A stretch of DNA of 64,000 nt from Sparassis latifolia (taxonomy: Eukaryota > Basidiomycota > Agaricomycetes > Polyporales > Sparassidaceae). The notes under the pieces are model-generated. The model saw only the letters and a list, made by a program, of their open reading frames with translations, searched no databases and was not told the origin of the DNA. Positions 38,649-51,300 of the stretch are shown here, one piece after another; the stretch's first letter is position 1, and every line of letters starts with the position of its first letter. The DNA is taken from the NCBI GenBank assembly GCA_018466975.1, contig CM031560.1, positions 1,922,001-1,986,000 on the forward strand, written 5' to 3'. The translations under genes were made by a program, and so were the position numbers.

Positions 38649-40518
38649 CTATGCAGGAACGTCCTTGCCGGGGAAGAGGAACAGCCTCTTCAAGGGCTGG
38701 ATGACCTCGACCTCGACCTCCACATCGCGTTCGACGCCGTCGACGACTCGCTTCTCGATGCGCTTCTCCTTCTTCGGCAGCTGGAGGATAGGGTACGTCA
38801 AGGTATCCGCATTGTAGCTCCACGACCGCACTGCACAACACAATCAGCTCGCGCACGCGTCAACAAAACGGAAACGACTCACTCGGCGGCTGGCGCTTCC
38901 GCACCGGCGATGGCGACGCCCGCGCGCGGCGGGCAGTCTCCTCGTCGTCGTCCACGGCACTCTGGCTGTCCGCAGTGTCGAAGCTCGCGTCGCTGTTCTG
39001 CCGGCTGAGCGGGCTGCGCTTCATCGTGCGCGCCGCGACACCGGGGTACCCGTAGCTGCCGTAGCTGCTGGGCGCCTCGCTGCTGCTGGACACGGTCAGG
39101 TTCGACGCAGTGCGCGACATCTTGACGTTCGGGACGAGAAGGCGGCCTTCCGCGCCGGGCATGACGAGGGGGAACTCGCGCCGGCGCACCGACGACGACG
39201 AGGCGGGGAGTGACCGCACAGAGCCGTTGGGGCTCGCAGAGGCGTGCGCCATGGTACCGCGCGAGTCGGTGCGGCGGACAAAGTTCATCGGGTACTTCGC
39301 ATACAGCTCCTCCGCGGTGGACTGCGTGCGCGGCGGCGTGAGGGTCGGGAGCGACGCCGAGGACGGTTTCTTCACGTAGTCGTCGGGCGACCCCGACATC
39401 GTCGAGAACACGCCGCGCGAGCGGTGGGAGCTCGCGACGAAGGACTTGTATGCCTTCGGGCCGTCCTCGTCCTCGATGCGCACCGGCGTGTCGGAGGGCG
39501 CGGCGAAGCTGTACACGCTCGCGCGCCACGCGTTCGAGCCGTCGGTCCAGCCGGGAATGGGTTTGCGCGGCGGCGGCACACTCCAGGACGGCAGGTTCTG
39601 TTTGGGCTGCTCCTGGCAGAGCGCGGCCTTGATGCGGCGCGCGGCCATCATGACGCCGGACTGGTAGTCGTTCGAGGAGACGGAGGCCTCCGAAGAGGTG
39701 CTCTCCGCACGCAAGAGTGGTGGAGGCGGCGGCAACGGCGGGAGGTCGTAGACGGCTTGCAGTCGTGCGTAGTTCTCGGGAACGGGGTATGGGGATGGCG
39801 GGGGATTGTGGTCGACGGACTCTGGGGGAGAGCATGCAATCGACGAGCGGGATTCGAGCGAGCCGCCACTAGCGGAGTCGCTCTCGTCTGGCAGAGAGAA
39901 TTCAGAGTAGGAGTTATGGGGAACTGGGGGAAGGGTCGGCGAGAGACATCGGTCAGGGTGATAGTCGATGTCGAGTGCGCCGTGATTAGACTGGAGGTCG
40001 GCGAGGCGACACTCGTCGGAGCAGTAGAGAGGAACGGGGGACTGGTCGATGATTGTGCGGTGACGGACGGGGCCAGTGCGCGTAGGGGCTGGGGCTGGTG
40101 CTGGTGGAGCAGCTGCGGTAGGAGAGGGGGGCTTCTTTGCGGCGTCCCTGTCGGAACGTCTGATAGTCCCGTTGGGCTTGACACGACCTGTGCCGTGTAC
40201 GAGGCCGCCGCCCTTGGCGCGAATGGTGCCGGTCTTGTTGCGAGTGAGGCGAACGTTGGTGTCCGCGTCCTGCATTTTAGGCTCTGGGGAGTGTGTGAGA
40301 AACGCGGGGAAAGATGTGCAGAAAGGGGACTGACCTGATGTGGGCGAGCTGGGTGGCGGTGGTGGTTGTGGCGGTTGGATTGGGACGTGAATGCGCTTGG
40401 GGACAATCTGCCTTGAGCAGACGGGGCACCATGTTGTGTCGAAGTCGAGATCCATGAGAGGGAGAGGCTGATGCCGGAACCCTGAGGGTGGGAGGGCGGA
40501 AGAGGCGTTGGAAAACAA
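38649..40518 (-). CDS. ECL1-type zinc-binding protein (life-span regulatory factor family)
   Basis: Three exons give about 580 residues. The first (from ATG 40518, or 40455 for MDLDFDTTWCPVC) encodes the family hallmark DFDTTWCPVCSRQIVPKRIH. A GTCAGT...CCCCAG intron follows, then a long exon holding VPLYCSDECRLADLQ, which supplies the second Cys pair of the metal site. The last exon begins after the intron GTGAGT...GTGCAG near 38880-38830, reads MRSWSYNADTLTYPILQLPK, and ends GKDVPA-TAG at 38649. The rest is Ser/Pro-rich and probably disordered. Fission yeast Ecl1-family proteins bind zinc and extend chronological lifespan; a similar role is inferred only from the Cys motif. It is the only solid gene between 30.3 and 52.2 kb. 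The high GC content creates long antisense frames over it. Confidence 0.78.
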
Positions 40519-43500
40519 AGGCGGAAGCGCTGGGGGGAGATGGAGAGGGAGCGTTGTCTATATAACGGGCCCGCGGATAGCGGGCAAGGGCGTGACCATA
40601 TCCGTGATGTTTTCGACAGGCAAACCGCTTTTCCGCACCGGGACGGCCTTGTTCCCACGCTCCGTGTTTTCCAGACGTCATGCGCGTGCTCCATTCCCAG
40701 CCCGTCCCCATTGGCCGCCTAGTCCCCGGCCCCCCTTCGCCACTTCCCGGCCCAATCACCGCGCCCATCTCTCCACCCAGACCGCCGTTGCCACACAACC
40801 CTCTTTTTTTTATTCCATTTTCTGCATCGGGCAACTCGAGTCCAACCAATTCCATGACGCCTGCTGCGCTCCAATCAAATGCTACCCCCTCCTCCGGCTC
40901 GTCCGCCCCTTCCGCCGTGTGCACTGGTCCTCCCAACTTCCACTCTCCTCCCCGTCATTTCCACCTCATTAATTTCCAGTCTCCCAGCGTGCTCAGAGCC
41001 TGGTCATCTGCCCCGACAGGCCTCCCGCCCTCCAGCTTCCCTGCGGGCTCATATCGGATAATCCATCTATTCAGTCCAGCCCCGGATTTTCTCCCCCGCC
41101 GCCTGCCAAACAGGCGCTGCGCGCGCTCGGCAGCTTCCATGGGCGTGTGCCTATCGACAATCTGCGCAATCTGTGGCCCGATTGGATCAGTATCTGTTTC
41201 CCCGCCCGCCACGGTTCTGCCCGACTTCCCGCCCCGGACTGATTGCCTCTGCCGCCCGCTTCCTCGTCTTCCCGGGCTCTGTCTGCTCTGCCCCTGCTGC
41301 GCCCCGCTGTCCACCTGCACTCCGTCGTCGCCCACAGCACCGCCTGCACGCTCCCACTGCGTTGGTCGCTCCGCGTCGTTATCGCCCCCATCTCACGTCT
41401 CTCCTTTGGCGCCACCGCTGCTTAATCGCCATCTCCATCGTCCATCCATCGGTTCCATCTATCGAGACCACACCCATATGGTTCCGACCACCGTTCCTCG
41501 CTCGCGCTGCACTCGCCTCCGTCCTCTCATCTCCGTCCTTCATCCCTCCATCATTATCCTGACTGTCTGCCATCCGGGCTCGGATCCTACCCCGGATCCG
41601 AGCCCCTCCATGATCCACTTATCGCTCGTCGCCCCGCTTCACTTACCTCTTCATTTTCCCGTCATTAATTCATGTGTACACCGTACGTACCCCACCCGCA
41701 TGTCGTGCATCACTTATGTCCGCGTACATACTGTGCCATACCACATCTTACCTTATACTTTACGCTTCGCCCGTTGCCCTCTGCCCGAGCCTTCATCATG
41801 GCGCCGCCGCGTTATCAAGCGTGCGCGCTGCAGACACGCGTCTGCCACGCTACAATATTGCATATGCGGATCCCATCGTGTCTGTAGCTGAATCCGTCGC
41901 CCTCAGCAGCTCAAGCTCGCTATACTCGTCGCCGCGCAGCTGGTCGCCACCCGGGCGCGCTAATTCCGGCCACCGTTCCTATCTGCGACCAGGCTGGTTA
42001 TTGCATGGCGACGCGACGGCTGGTTATTGCATGGGACGCCGGCGCACACCCCCCCAATTTGAATCTGATGCGCATCGCCATCTGATATTTTCCCGTCGCG
42101 TGCGGGCGAGAGTGAGACGCGGTCACACAACACACTAACGGGTTCACACCCTCGCACGAAGTATTGCTGCGAAAACACTATTATTTTTTTTTGCGTTTTC
42201 CCCACCAAACCGCGCCTGATTCCTAACTTCTTCCACCGCGGATTCATCTTGAAGCCCCCACGTCGATGCGAAGGTGCCCCGAGACCAGCCATGGACATTG
42301 GATCGCGCGCCGTTCACCCGGATCGTCGCAAGCACGCTCTTGAGCCCGGCCGTCCTTGTCTGCTCTTGTCCGAGAGACGGATTGGCAAGCATGCAAATTA
42401 GAAAATCACAGCGCGATCGCCCTCTCAAAGTGTATCCGCGGAAGGACAAACCGCGCAAATTTGCTAGGTCGAGTGACCGCGCCGCAAAAGCTTCCGCCGC
42501 GCGCCGCCCGATCCGGCCACCCGCCCCGCGCGCAAAAAAGGGGACTCCAACAGGGCTCAACAACAAGGCCGCCCGCAAGATCGTCCGCCGCCATGATTTC
42601 ATGGTAGCATTGACCAGTCAGCAAATTTCCTCCTCATTTTGAATTATGCCATACATGTAGTGGTTTTCCGGTGGCCTGAGTGCCCGCCGCCGCCGCCACC
42701 AGCCGTCCCCCGAGACGACCGAGCAGTACGTAGGTCCTCGCCGCCGCGGATTCTGAATCTCGCCCCAATCTCGTCGGGTACTCCTCCTTTGAACCTGCAA
42801 GGCGCGCCAGCGCCGGACCGCCTCGCCCGCGGGGGTCCGTCGGGGTGCGACCGTCGCATCGCGCGCGGAGACCGAGGAATCCGCGTGCTTTCTGCAGTGA
42901 CTTACTACAGCGTACCTGCGAAATAAGCTCGCTGCAGCCAGTCGGGTCGCGCGTCGCGCTGTGTCGCTTGTGAGTAGTCGCGACGCAGTGGATGATGACC
43001 GACGCGATCGCACTGCGGTGGCGGAGACCGGACGTATTTGAGGTCGGCCAGCGTGCTCAGGGTTCAGCGCTGGGCTCGAGCCTGCCTTCTGACAGAGGGC
43101 AAAGGGAACATTTTTTTTGAGGTGCCACGAGAACGCCTCCTAGGGCCAGCGCGCCCCCGACCTCGCTGCCATCTCGCAGTGCTTCGTCCGCGTTCGGCAT
43201 CCTGAGTGCTTAGAGCAATTGCGCGCCGACAAGTGGATATCCAAAATTGCAATCTCCCAGGCGCCAGATCTGTAGCAGCCGGCTGGTGGTTTGTACATAA
43301 AGATTGCGAGCGAGGGTAAAAGGCTAAACGATTCGGGAGCGCGTCGTGTCTGATCACGCTGGTCTCGAGCGGGCGATGGGGCGTCGCCGAGCGCGAGGGT
43401 GTTTTCGTGCGCTGGTGCGTCGAAAGAACGCCGTAGCGTCTCTGCCAGCTGCGTGGCGGAGGAAGTGCAGAAGACGAGCAGAAGTCGTGCTTATCTCTGC

Positions 43501-44930
43501 GTTCGCGTTCGAACTTGGAAGACACGGTCGCAGGAAGCTGGCTATGGTGTGAAGTTCTGGGTGATTTGGGCAGCGCGAGTCACCATCCTTTGGGATAGGC
43601 TCGGTGGATGCTGCTCTTCGCGAAGAGAGGCGAGCTGTGTCTCCAAGGCAAGTCTAACGCCGCATTCGTCGATATACCGCCACGTTCGCTGTGCGCACGG
43701 TCCTCCGCATCAGTGCGGCGATTCCGCATAATATTCGTACGTCCATTTTGTCAAACCAAGTTTCGGTTCTGATTGCCCCAGTGAGGTCACAGCCCGGGTA
43801 AGAAGCTAGCTTGCATTCGTACGTACGCGAACTTGTCTGCAGAGACTCGCTTAACCTACCGGTTTTTAAGATTACCTCTGCTCAGCCATCCCCAGCCAAC
43901 CACCAAATAGCGTCACCGCAGATCGCGTACCGAAGCGCGCAAATATAGCCCGGAGATTTGTCAAACCTTGTCAGGCCACGGAACGGAAGTGGTCTGTGCG
44001 TACGGTGTGTACGCACATCATTTGTCAAAGAGTCTATCAGTTGACCGAAGCCCTATTCTATGCCCGGGTGCTTGCGCGGCGTCGACGTCGGTGCCTCTAA
44101 ATCTCTGCCCCCTTACTGGTGCTCAGTGCGGAGTCCGGTGCGATGCCCCTGCTGCGTGGCCAGTCACCCAGATCCCGGTGAGAGCATCACCGGGTGCACC
44201 CAATGCTCGTCTGTACGGTGCAGATCGTCGAAAGCGAGCGAGGACACAGTAACGCGCGGCCAGGCCCCGAGTAGACCTGGTGTGCGGCCCGTTGCACCCT
44301 CTCTGCACCAAGCACGGTGTTGACGCGGGGGCATGCTCCTGAATTCCGAATGGATTCATCCAACGAGGGTACCGATAACAGACCGTGATGATGTGACGCG
44401 CGAGGGAGGTAAGCAGTTGCTCATGCCCATGCCTTCCGGATACTGCTATCTAATCTCTAGTCCGAGGCCTGCTTCCGAAGGCACGTCGGCGTGCTTCATC
44501 GCATTACATGTACGTGACACACATGTACTCCTGTGAACAAGCTGGCTATGACAGTGATCATCCAAACGCGTCGCGACTCATCATGCTGCAAGACCCCCTT
44601 GGCACGCAATCTCCCTCCTCCGCAATCTCAACTCGTGCGCCACAAGCGCGCCGTGCGAGTCGGGACGAAAGTGTTGATCGGCGTCCGCCGTCCCGTCCGT
44701 CCGACGCCACGATCACGCACAGCGGATGTGGATCGTGATCGCGGCCGCGAACGCAATCACCCCGTCTTCCTCTTCTTGTTGCGGCTGCTACAGCAAAGGT
44801 AGAACGGGGTGATTGAGTTGGCTGTTCTCTCGATGGAGCATACACCTGCTACGCCCGGACAAGGCGTGATCCCGCATCAGCAGCGCTCTCACTGCTACTC
44901 GTTACACTCCCGGAGTCATCACTACCGCCC
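40519..44930. other. Gene-poor region upstream of the ECL1-type gene
   Basis: 40.68-41.9 kb is strongly pyrimidine-rich on the plus strand, which leaves a 403-codon Pro/Ser/Leu frame open by composition. It shows no domain and is more likely the long promoter of the minus-strand gene. From 42 to 44.9 kb only short GC-rich frames are seen, with a poly-T run near 42183 and an A/T run near 43112. No RNA or transposon gene was recognised. Confidence 0.5.
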
Positions 44931-44938
44931 ATGGGGAA

Positions 44939-45324
44939 CCAATTGCATGCCCCGCATCATCAATCGCAATTGGTCGCAGCGCAGTGCGGGGCACGCATCT
45001 GAGAGTGTCGTGTTTATTGGTAGACACGACTATCGCAGGCAGGCCTTTCCCCCCACGTCGCAGCCAATAGCCTCCCGAGTCTCGACCCTGCTATCCCACT
45101 CGCAATTGGCCCTGCAGCTCTGCGCATCATCAATTGCAATTGGTCGTAGTGCAATGCGGGGCACGCCTCTGAGAGTGCGCCTAAGCTCTGGCAGACTTGA
45201 CTGCCGTAAGCAGGCCTTTCCCCCCACGTCACAGCCAATAGCCTCCCGAGTCTCGATCACGCTGTCCCACTCGCCATTGGCCCCGCAGCGTCTCGCGAGG
45301 CAACAAGTGCGCATCTCAGCCAAT
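44939..45324. promoter_or_regulatory. Cluster of nine CCAAT/ATTGG boxes
   Basis: CCAAT pentamers occur at 44939, 45064, 45235 and 45320, and ATTGG at 44969, 45016, 45105, 45139 and 45276, nine in 386 bp where under one is expected by chance. CCAAT boxes are bound by the HAP/NF-Y complex. No gene start was found next to the cluster, so a promoter role is inference. Confidence 0.45.
44952..45299. repeat. 171-bp tandem repeat, two copies
   Basis: Copy 1 is about 44952-45122 and copy 2 about 45123-45299. Both open CGCATCATCAATnGCAATTG and share blocks such as AGGCCTTTCCCCCCACGTC and AGCCAATAGCCTCCCGAGTC. Because 171 is divisible by three, the duplication keeps a 242-codon plus-strand frame open, which I do not regard as a gene. 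Confidence 0.85.
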
Positions 45325-48300
45325 GATGAGCGTTCAATTTCGTCGTTCGCACATTCAAAACAAGCCCGGGGGCCACGAGTCCGAGCCTACATACGATGCG
45401 GCAGGATCGCGTTTGCAGGCACATTGCCCCCCCTGGGATCCCGCCCATGTTCGCTGCTCGCTCCGGTGAACCTTGATGCAAAATGGCTGCCACACACGCC
45501 ACGAAGCCGACACGCACGTGAGAGTGCAGACTGCTAGATCTGAGCGTGAAAACCTCCGACGTGATCAAGCTAGGGACATGCATGACTGGTGGGTGGCTGT
45601 CTGATCGGTATGACGGGTGTGATGCTGACTGGTCGGTGTCGGCCACGGACTGCAAGAGCAGACAAATCCCCGACCGTGGTGAGATGCATCCTGAATTTGT
45701 CCTCGGAGAAGGTGCGCTGATTCTATGGTCATCCTGATTTTTCTGCGCTACTACCCATTCAACGTCAATATTACGAGATTCGCAGGTGGCCGCCTTCTCG
45801 AAGCCTCCTCGTACGCTGTAGTTCACCGTGCTTGGCGCCCTGCTGTTACGCATCAGTGTCTTATGGCCTCCGATCCACGAAGCATCGTTTACACCGCTCA
45901 CTGACGAATACACTACTCTTGTGCAAATGCCTCCGCGCGTGAACCCGCTCGTGCTGTTCTCACCCATCGCCTGTTTGGCTCGGATATCTCCTGAGCGTTT
46001 ACAAAACTCCTCCGAGGGCCTGCGCGCGATAATTGATACCTCTCACTGCTGAGGCGCGCGTGATGCGAAGTAGCACCGTTGGCTTCGCAAGCGGCCCGCC
46101 GTACGTGGGCTGATAATGCCTGCATGCTCTTTTCTGCACTCGTCTGCGTGCATAGAGGCGCCGGCGTATCCTCGGCCAGCACGTCGGGAGGGGGCCGTGT
46201 ACGACTGGTCAAGTCCTGACAGACGAGTCCAAGTCAGCTCGGACACGATGGTGTGTCTTTCATCTATCTATCCACCTCCTTGATTGATCCACTTCGACTT
46301 CGCCCTCCGCGGCACCTCGATGGTGCGCGAATGCAGCCAAGACGGCGCAGGGCACCGATGCTGAGCATCCCTTTTCGAGCTCTGGGTATCTCCGGATGCT
46401 GTGCCTGTGATTTGGCGGCCCGCGCACCCTCTGGCGCTCCGTCAGTCTACCATCTGTGTTGTCCTGAACGCTATCGCATTGCCCCCTTGTGCTAATTCAA
46501 ACATCGGTCTGGCAAGCTCTATCTGTCGTATCTCGTCCTGAATGCCTAGTTCTTCAGTTCCTCAGACATCCAGACACGTCTTTGGTGGACCCTTGACAGT
46601 AACTTCGACGATTTCTGTCTCAAGCCGAGCGCGGACGCAGTAAGTGCCCTTTGTTCCGCAGATATTCATATGTTGGTCTGACTCGGGCTAGGACTGGAGG
46701 CTCGGAGAGATGCGAAGTACACTGACTGATGCACACGTGAAATCCACAGACGCTCTCTGTCATCGCAGTCGCAGCGCGGGGGACGCGCTGGGTGAGGCAC
46801 CGCGTGCATGTTTCATCCCCGCGCTGTTGATCATCTGGCACCTGCAGTTGCAGGCCATCGATCCGGACTGCAGGAAGACGCAGACCTCCGCGTGGTGCAT
46901 GCCTCTTTCCGCACATCCTTATGCATTAAGCAGTGTGCGATGCAGAGGGTCCGAGTCCGTAGGTTTAGAGGCGACAGAAGGTTGACCGCAATGTCCGTTC
47001 CGGAGCGCGCGAAGAAGGCGAGGAGTGCAGGAACCCATAATGCATATGGCGGCCATTGTTAATTGCATCTGGCTGTCCGATCAACATCCGGAGGGAAGCT
47101 AGAGGGACGCTGCGGACGAAGATATCCGTGAGTCCCGTTTTGTTGCGTCCAGGAACGCGCGTCAACTACTATCGATATCCATCTTGCCTTCGCCGCCGCC
47201 AGTGTTCAACTAACGGTGGTCAGTTTCCTAAGGTGGCGCGTTGTCGTCGACATGCTCCGGCTTATCTTCTGCGTGGTTTCAACCGCCAACCTGGACCAAG
47301 GTGCCGACAAAGCAAGGCCTGCACCGTGCTATGATGAAGTGGGTCCGGACATGTGTATGTTGCCACTGCAAACGGCACGTTCGTTGAGCTCGCCCTCGCC
47401 GCTCCATATCCTCCCGGACCGCGAGCACACCTCAGCTGGTGATCCGTCCGCATGCGCGCTGTGGAAACCATCACAACCAGGACACACAGTACTGTAAGCA
47501 CTTGGGCATGCATGATCGCCGTGGTCCCAGTGGCATGTGTTTTTCCATGGCAGATATCCTCGGCACTCTCCGACTCCCAATCTCGATCTTATCTTATCCA
47601 CCTCGGAACCAATTTTCATTCAGTACTTCGCGGTTTATCCTCTTCATCCTCACCAGCGTTGTGGATATGGTCAAGGACGGCCCTCATGTTGTTTTGAAAT
47701 CGGAACATGACTCAAAAGGTTGATATCGAAGTTAGCCAAATGGTGCGTGCTGTCGTAGCTCTGGATTCACGAGATTTGTCACCGCTAATGTAATCGTGCG
47801 CTATAGTCTTATTTCATCCTATTCCCATAGCTGATGGGCGGTCCATGGGGCGAAGGTTTTAGCAATGTGAGATCGGTAACAGGTACAAGGTGAGCACAAG
47901 GGTATATTTCTATAATTCTCTACATCCCCTGGCGGCACGATTACTCGCCGGCAGAAATCACACAGTACCATACTTACGTATCATTATCATCTTGCAGTGT
48001 GCTTAACGAGCCAATGTGTCGTTTGTTCCGAGTAAAGAATACGCATGCGGGTCGACTCATAGCTCTGGTCTTAGTCGACACTCCCCTGGCGCGTTAGCGG
48101 CTGCTCCTCGGTTTTGTCCGCCGTCGGAGCCTCTGCAATATTGGAGGGTACCTGGTGTGTTTTGTGCTATCTCACCAATTGCATGTTCGAGTGCCACGCA
48201 TGATATTCTTCCTCGAGTCTTGATCGTCCTGCAGATTCAGTGGGATATCCTGCTCTCAAACAAATGCTATGAAGATTTTTCAGAGTGCAAGCGATCTTCA

Positions 48301-51300
48301 CGCTGGCTTATGCACCATGCCTAAAGAACCCGCGTCGTTGATCATCACCACGCTAGATTGCTCGCGTCATGGTCACTGGTTTACTTGCCGCTCTTGACCA
48401 TGCCTGCAAGTTCGCCAGTGCTCTTCAGCGTCTGCCTGTATTGAGGTCTCCTCTTGTCCCTTACGATGCACTGGTGCGATTCGATGTCGTGTTTTCCAAT
48501 CTCAATTGTCAGCCTGCTGTTGGTTACAAGATACGCCAGCAGAATTGACAAAATTTGGACGACAACATCTTGACAGAATCTATCAAGCCCTCGCGTACTC
48601 TCAAAGGACTCTCGAATCGATCCCTATCGTGTAATCGAGAACCTCGACACTCTCGGCAGCCACTGACATGATCATGTGGCCACGATATTTACATACCAAG
48701 TTGGATCGAGCTCGGCGTGATCAATGATCCTGCGTATGCTATCCTCCACCTTTGTCTTCCTTGTTCGCGATTTTGTGCCGGCTCTTATGTCAGAACGCAA
48801 TTGAACGAATATGTGCTAGTACAGTAAGTCCCGACGTTGATACAACAGCTGCACCCTATTCGGTTTGGTAATTATTTGTGTTGATACCTGTCTCCATGTG
48901 CTAGTGGTCATCTGCCATCTTGTCATCTTATTAACTACACTTGTTCTTGTCTGCTCTTGTAGAGCTGGGACGTCCGACTCCCTAGCGGCCTCGAAACGAA
49001 TTGTATTGATCATCGATCGATCGGCTATTGTCCTGCATTTGGATGCTCAGTTGTGGTTGCAGCTCTCGAACACCTCGTATTCTTTCATTTCCGCCCGTGC
49101 TAGTCAGTGGACGTTGCAAGCCATCGTTCCCTTATCGCAAAAAGAGCTCTCTTCTATTGAGCACGAGCTCATCCGTGCCATGCTTCTTTCTTTCAGGCTT
49201 GCTCTGCTATCGTACTGGAGCGGTCTAGGACCTGAGGCCTGAGTGCTCGGAGTTCTTCGTGCATTCTGTCAGCATTCTGCATACTCCTGCAACGCAATTA
49301 CAGGTTGAGCTATGCGCGGTACCATCACAACCTAGATATCGTGACGGCCGGACTACTTATCGTGTCTTCATTGAAGTACGCAGAAATTGGACGTCCATTG
49401 AAGCAGTTCCGAAGCAGCCAGGGAATCGGGATAGAATATGTTCAAGCAACTTAGACATCCATACATCGTGCGCGCTATCTACTGTACTCTGGAAGCGGCG
49501 CGAGATCGGATTCCACCATCTTGACATCTCCTCCGCAGACTTCCATATTCAGTCCGGCATCATGCCAACAGCCCGCCATGCGCAAGTTCTTCACGATCGA
49601 CAGAGTTCGGTGCCAGCGGGGCCCCGCGTCGAGTCAATAAGTCGTGCATCTCCATACATCGTGTTGATGCCCGAAGGCCAGAAACATGCAGCGAATAAGT
49701 GATCGTGGATATTGCTAGCTTCCGTCCGTTCTCCGAGATGGGCTTCCTCGTTTCCCAACTGGTCTCCCCTTATCCGTTTCCCCGCTGTCTTTCGCTACTC
49801 CGCTCTTTCACTTCATATCGGAAGACGCGGACTACTTGGGAATGTCGGGAGATTGCGGGGGAACTGCGATCTACTCAGTGTCAGCAGGCCGTTACTATGC
49901 ATGTTGGGTGCGCGCGATGTACACCGTGTCGTCTGTTCCGCCGCATCTACACATCATTGTGGTGAGTAAACAGTGACTCGACTGAGAGTCTGACAAGTAA
50001 CGTTGTGTTGCTTACTCCCCGCACTATCCGGACAATTACAGATTGCTTCAATTTTTGAACAGATGTCTCTCTGAGCTGCTTGGACAAGGCAAAAATTGGC
50101 TTCTCATGTGCCAGCAGGAACCGACGTCCCTTCGGGTGCTGGTCTGTCAGCAAGGGCATCTTGCGTTGACTAAGTGTAATCTCTTCGTGAGCTGTTGTCT
50201 TTGATCTAGTTATTCACAGGGCCGACAATGCGCCGTCCTGCAATGTCTATCTGATGGCCTTGATGTGAGACCACACATCTCCAAGAAGACGCAGACGAAG
50301 TGCCGCACAACAAGGCGGCGAGGAGGAAGCGGTGTGTTCCCCTGCGAAGATTGTAACTCGTTAAGGTCAAGCGTAGTGGCGGTGGGCGCCGCTGTCAGTG
50401 AACGTTGACTAGCCGTGAGCGCCGATGTGAGCCGAGGATGTCCCTGCTGCTGCATTGCTACTCTTTGCGGCGACTTCTGTGGCCGTACCTCGGTAACTAT
50501 GGGATCTAAATGGACGACCCTATAGTTGCCGTACTCCATCTGCCAGCCTACCATTGCATTGTCTGGCAGGTGCACCGGCAACGCTCCTTCGAATGAGTTT
50601 GGGAGAGTCGGGCAACCTGTTCGCGCTGCTGATTACATACAGCGGATGCTTTACCTCAAGAGATGTCTTCGTCAGCTACGGCAATATGCGCGTCGGGAAC
50701 ACTACGAAGAGTTCGTGAGTGGTCTTTACTGCCGTGCGTGCCCGACTCATCGTGATCTGTAACTCACGTCTCAGACTCGCCGCCCGACTTGAAATCTGCC
50801 ATGTGCGGGAATACTGACTTCTGAGTTCTATTGACCGTCTAATTGACCGTCGCCGCCGCACTGTGGTTCTAATGTCTCCGAGTCAGTTGTTCGGTCTTCA
50901 ATGTTTTCACCGGTTGACTTCGTTCACGTCCCAGGTCGACCTTGCATCGTCGAGCTGTTCTTTAAGGGGCCCTTGCCACACGTTGGCCTTCCCGAAGGAC
51001 TCGGAGAACCATGCTCATCGACATTTAGAGCCAATTTGTTTGTATGCGACTGAAGTCGAAGGCGTGTTGCTGATTGCTACGGCTACTTCTACCGGCTTCT
51101 GGCGACCTTTCAGGCTTTCACTTGAATCCCGCGAGTACTAGCGCACTTGTACAGACCGGACGCCGTCGTTCCGCACCCAACTTCGCCTACCGGCATAGCT
51201 TACTGTGCGCTCGCGGGAGCCGATCCCGTTCACGTAAGTTGGACGCAGCGTCCACTGTGCTTTGTGTAGGTTTTATTTCCATGCGTGGTTAGTTACTTCA

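Noticed and set aside
38050..38856. 268-codon minus-strand ORF, Ser/Arg/Pro-rich
   Set aside because: Low-complexity composition, overlaps the last exon of the ECL1-type gene in another frame, and has no family signature.
39244..40338. 364-codon plus-strand ORF antisense to the ECL1-type gene
   Set aside because: Arg/Gly/Val-rich shadow frame caused by high GC; the minus strand has the zinc-binding motifs and a consistent exon chain.
40680..41891. 403-codon plus-strand ORF (MRVLHSQPVPIGRLVPGPPS and onward)
   Set aside because: Pro/Ser/Leu composition follows directly from the C/T-rich strand; no domain, no introns in an intron-rich genome, and it sits at the promoter of the minus-strand ECL1-type gene.
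44809..45537. 242-codon plus-strand ORF with an internal 57-residue repeat
   Set aside because: The repeat is the in-frame 171-bp DNA duplication; the peptide has no recognisable features and the DNA is better described as CCAAT-rich repeat.
50210..50620. Minus-strand ORF reading PNSFEGALPVHLPDNAMVGW and onward
   Set aside because: Looks partly protein-like, but it lacks an ATG at its start, has no partner exons and no recognisable family; too weak to call.
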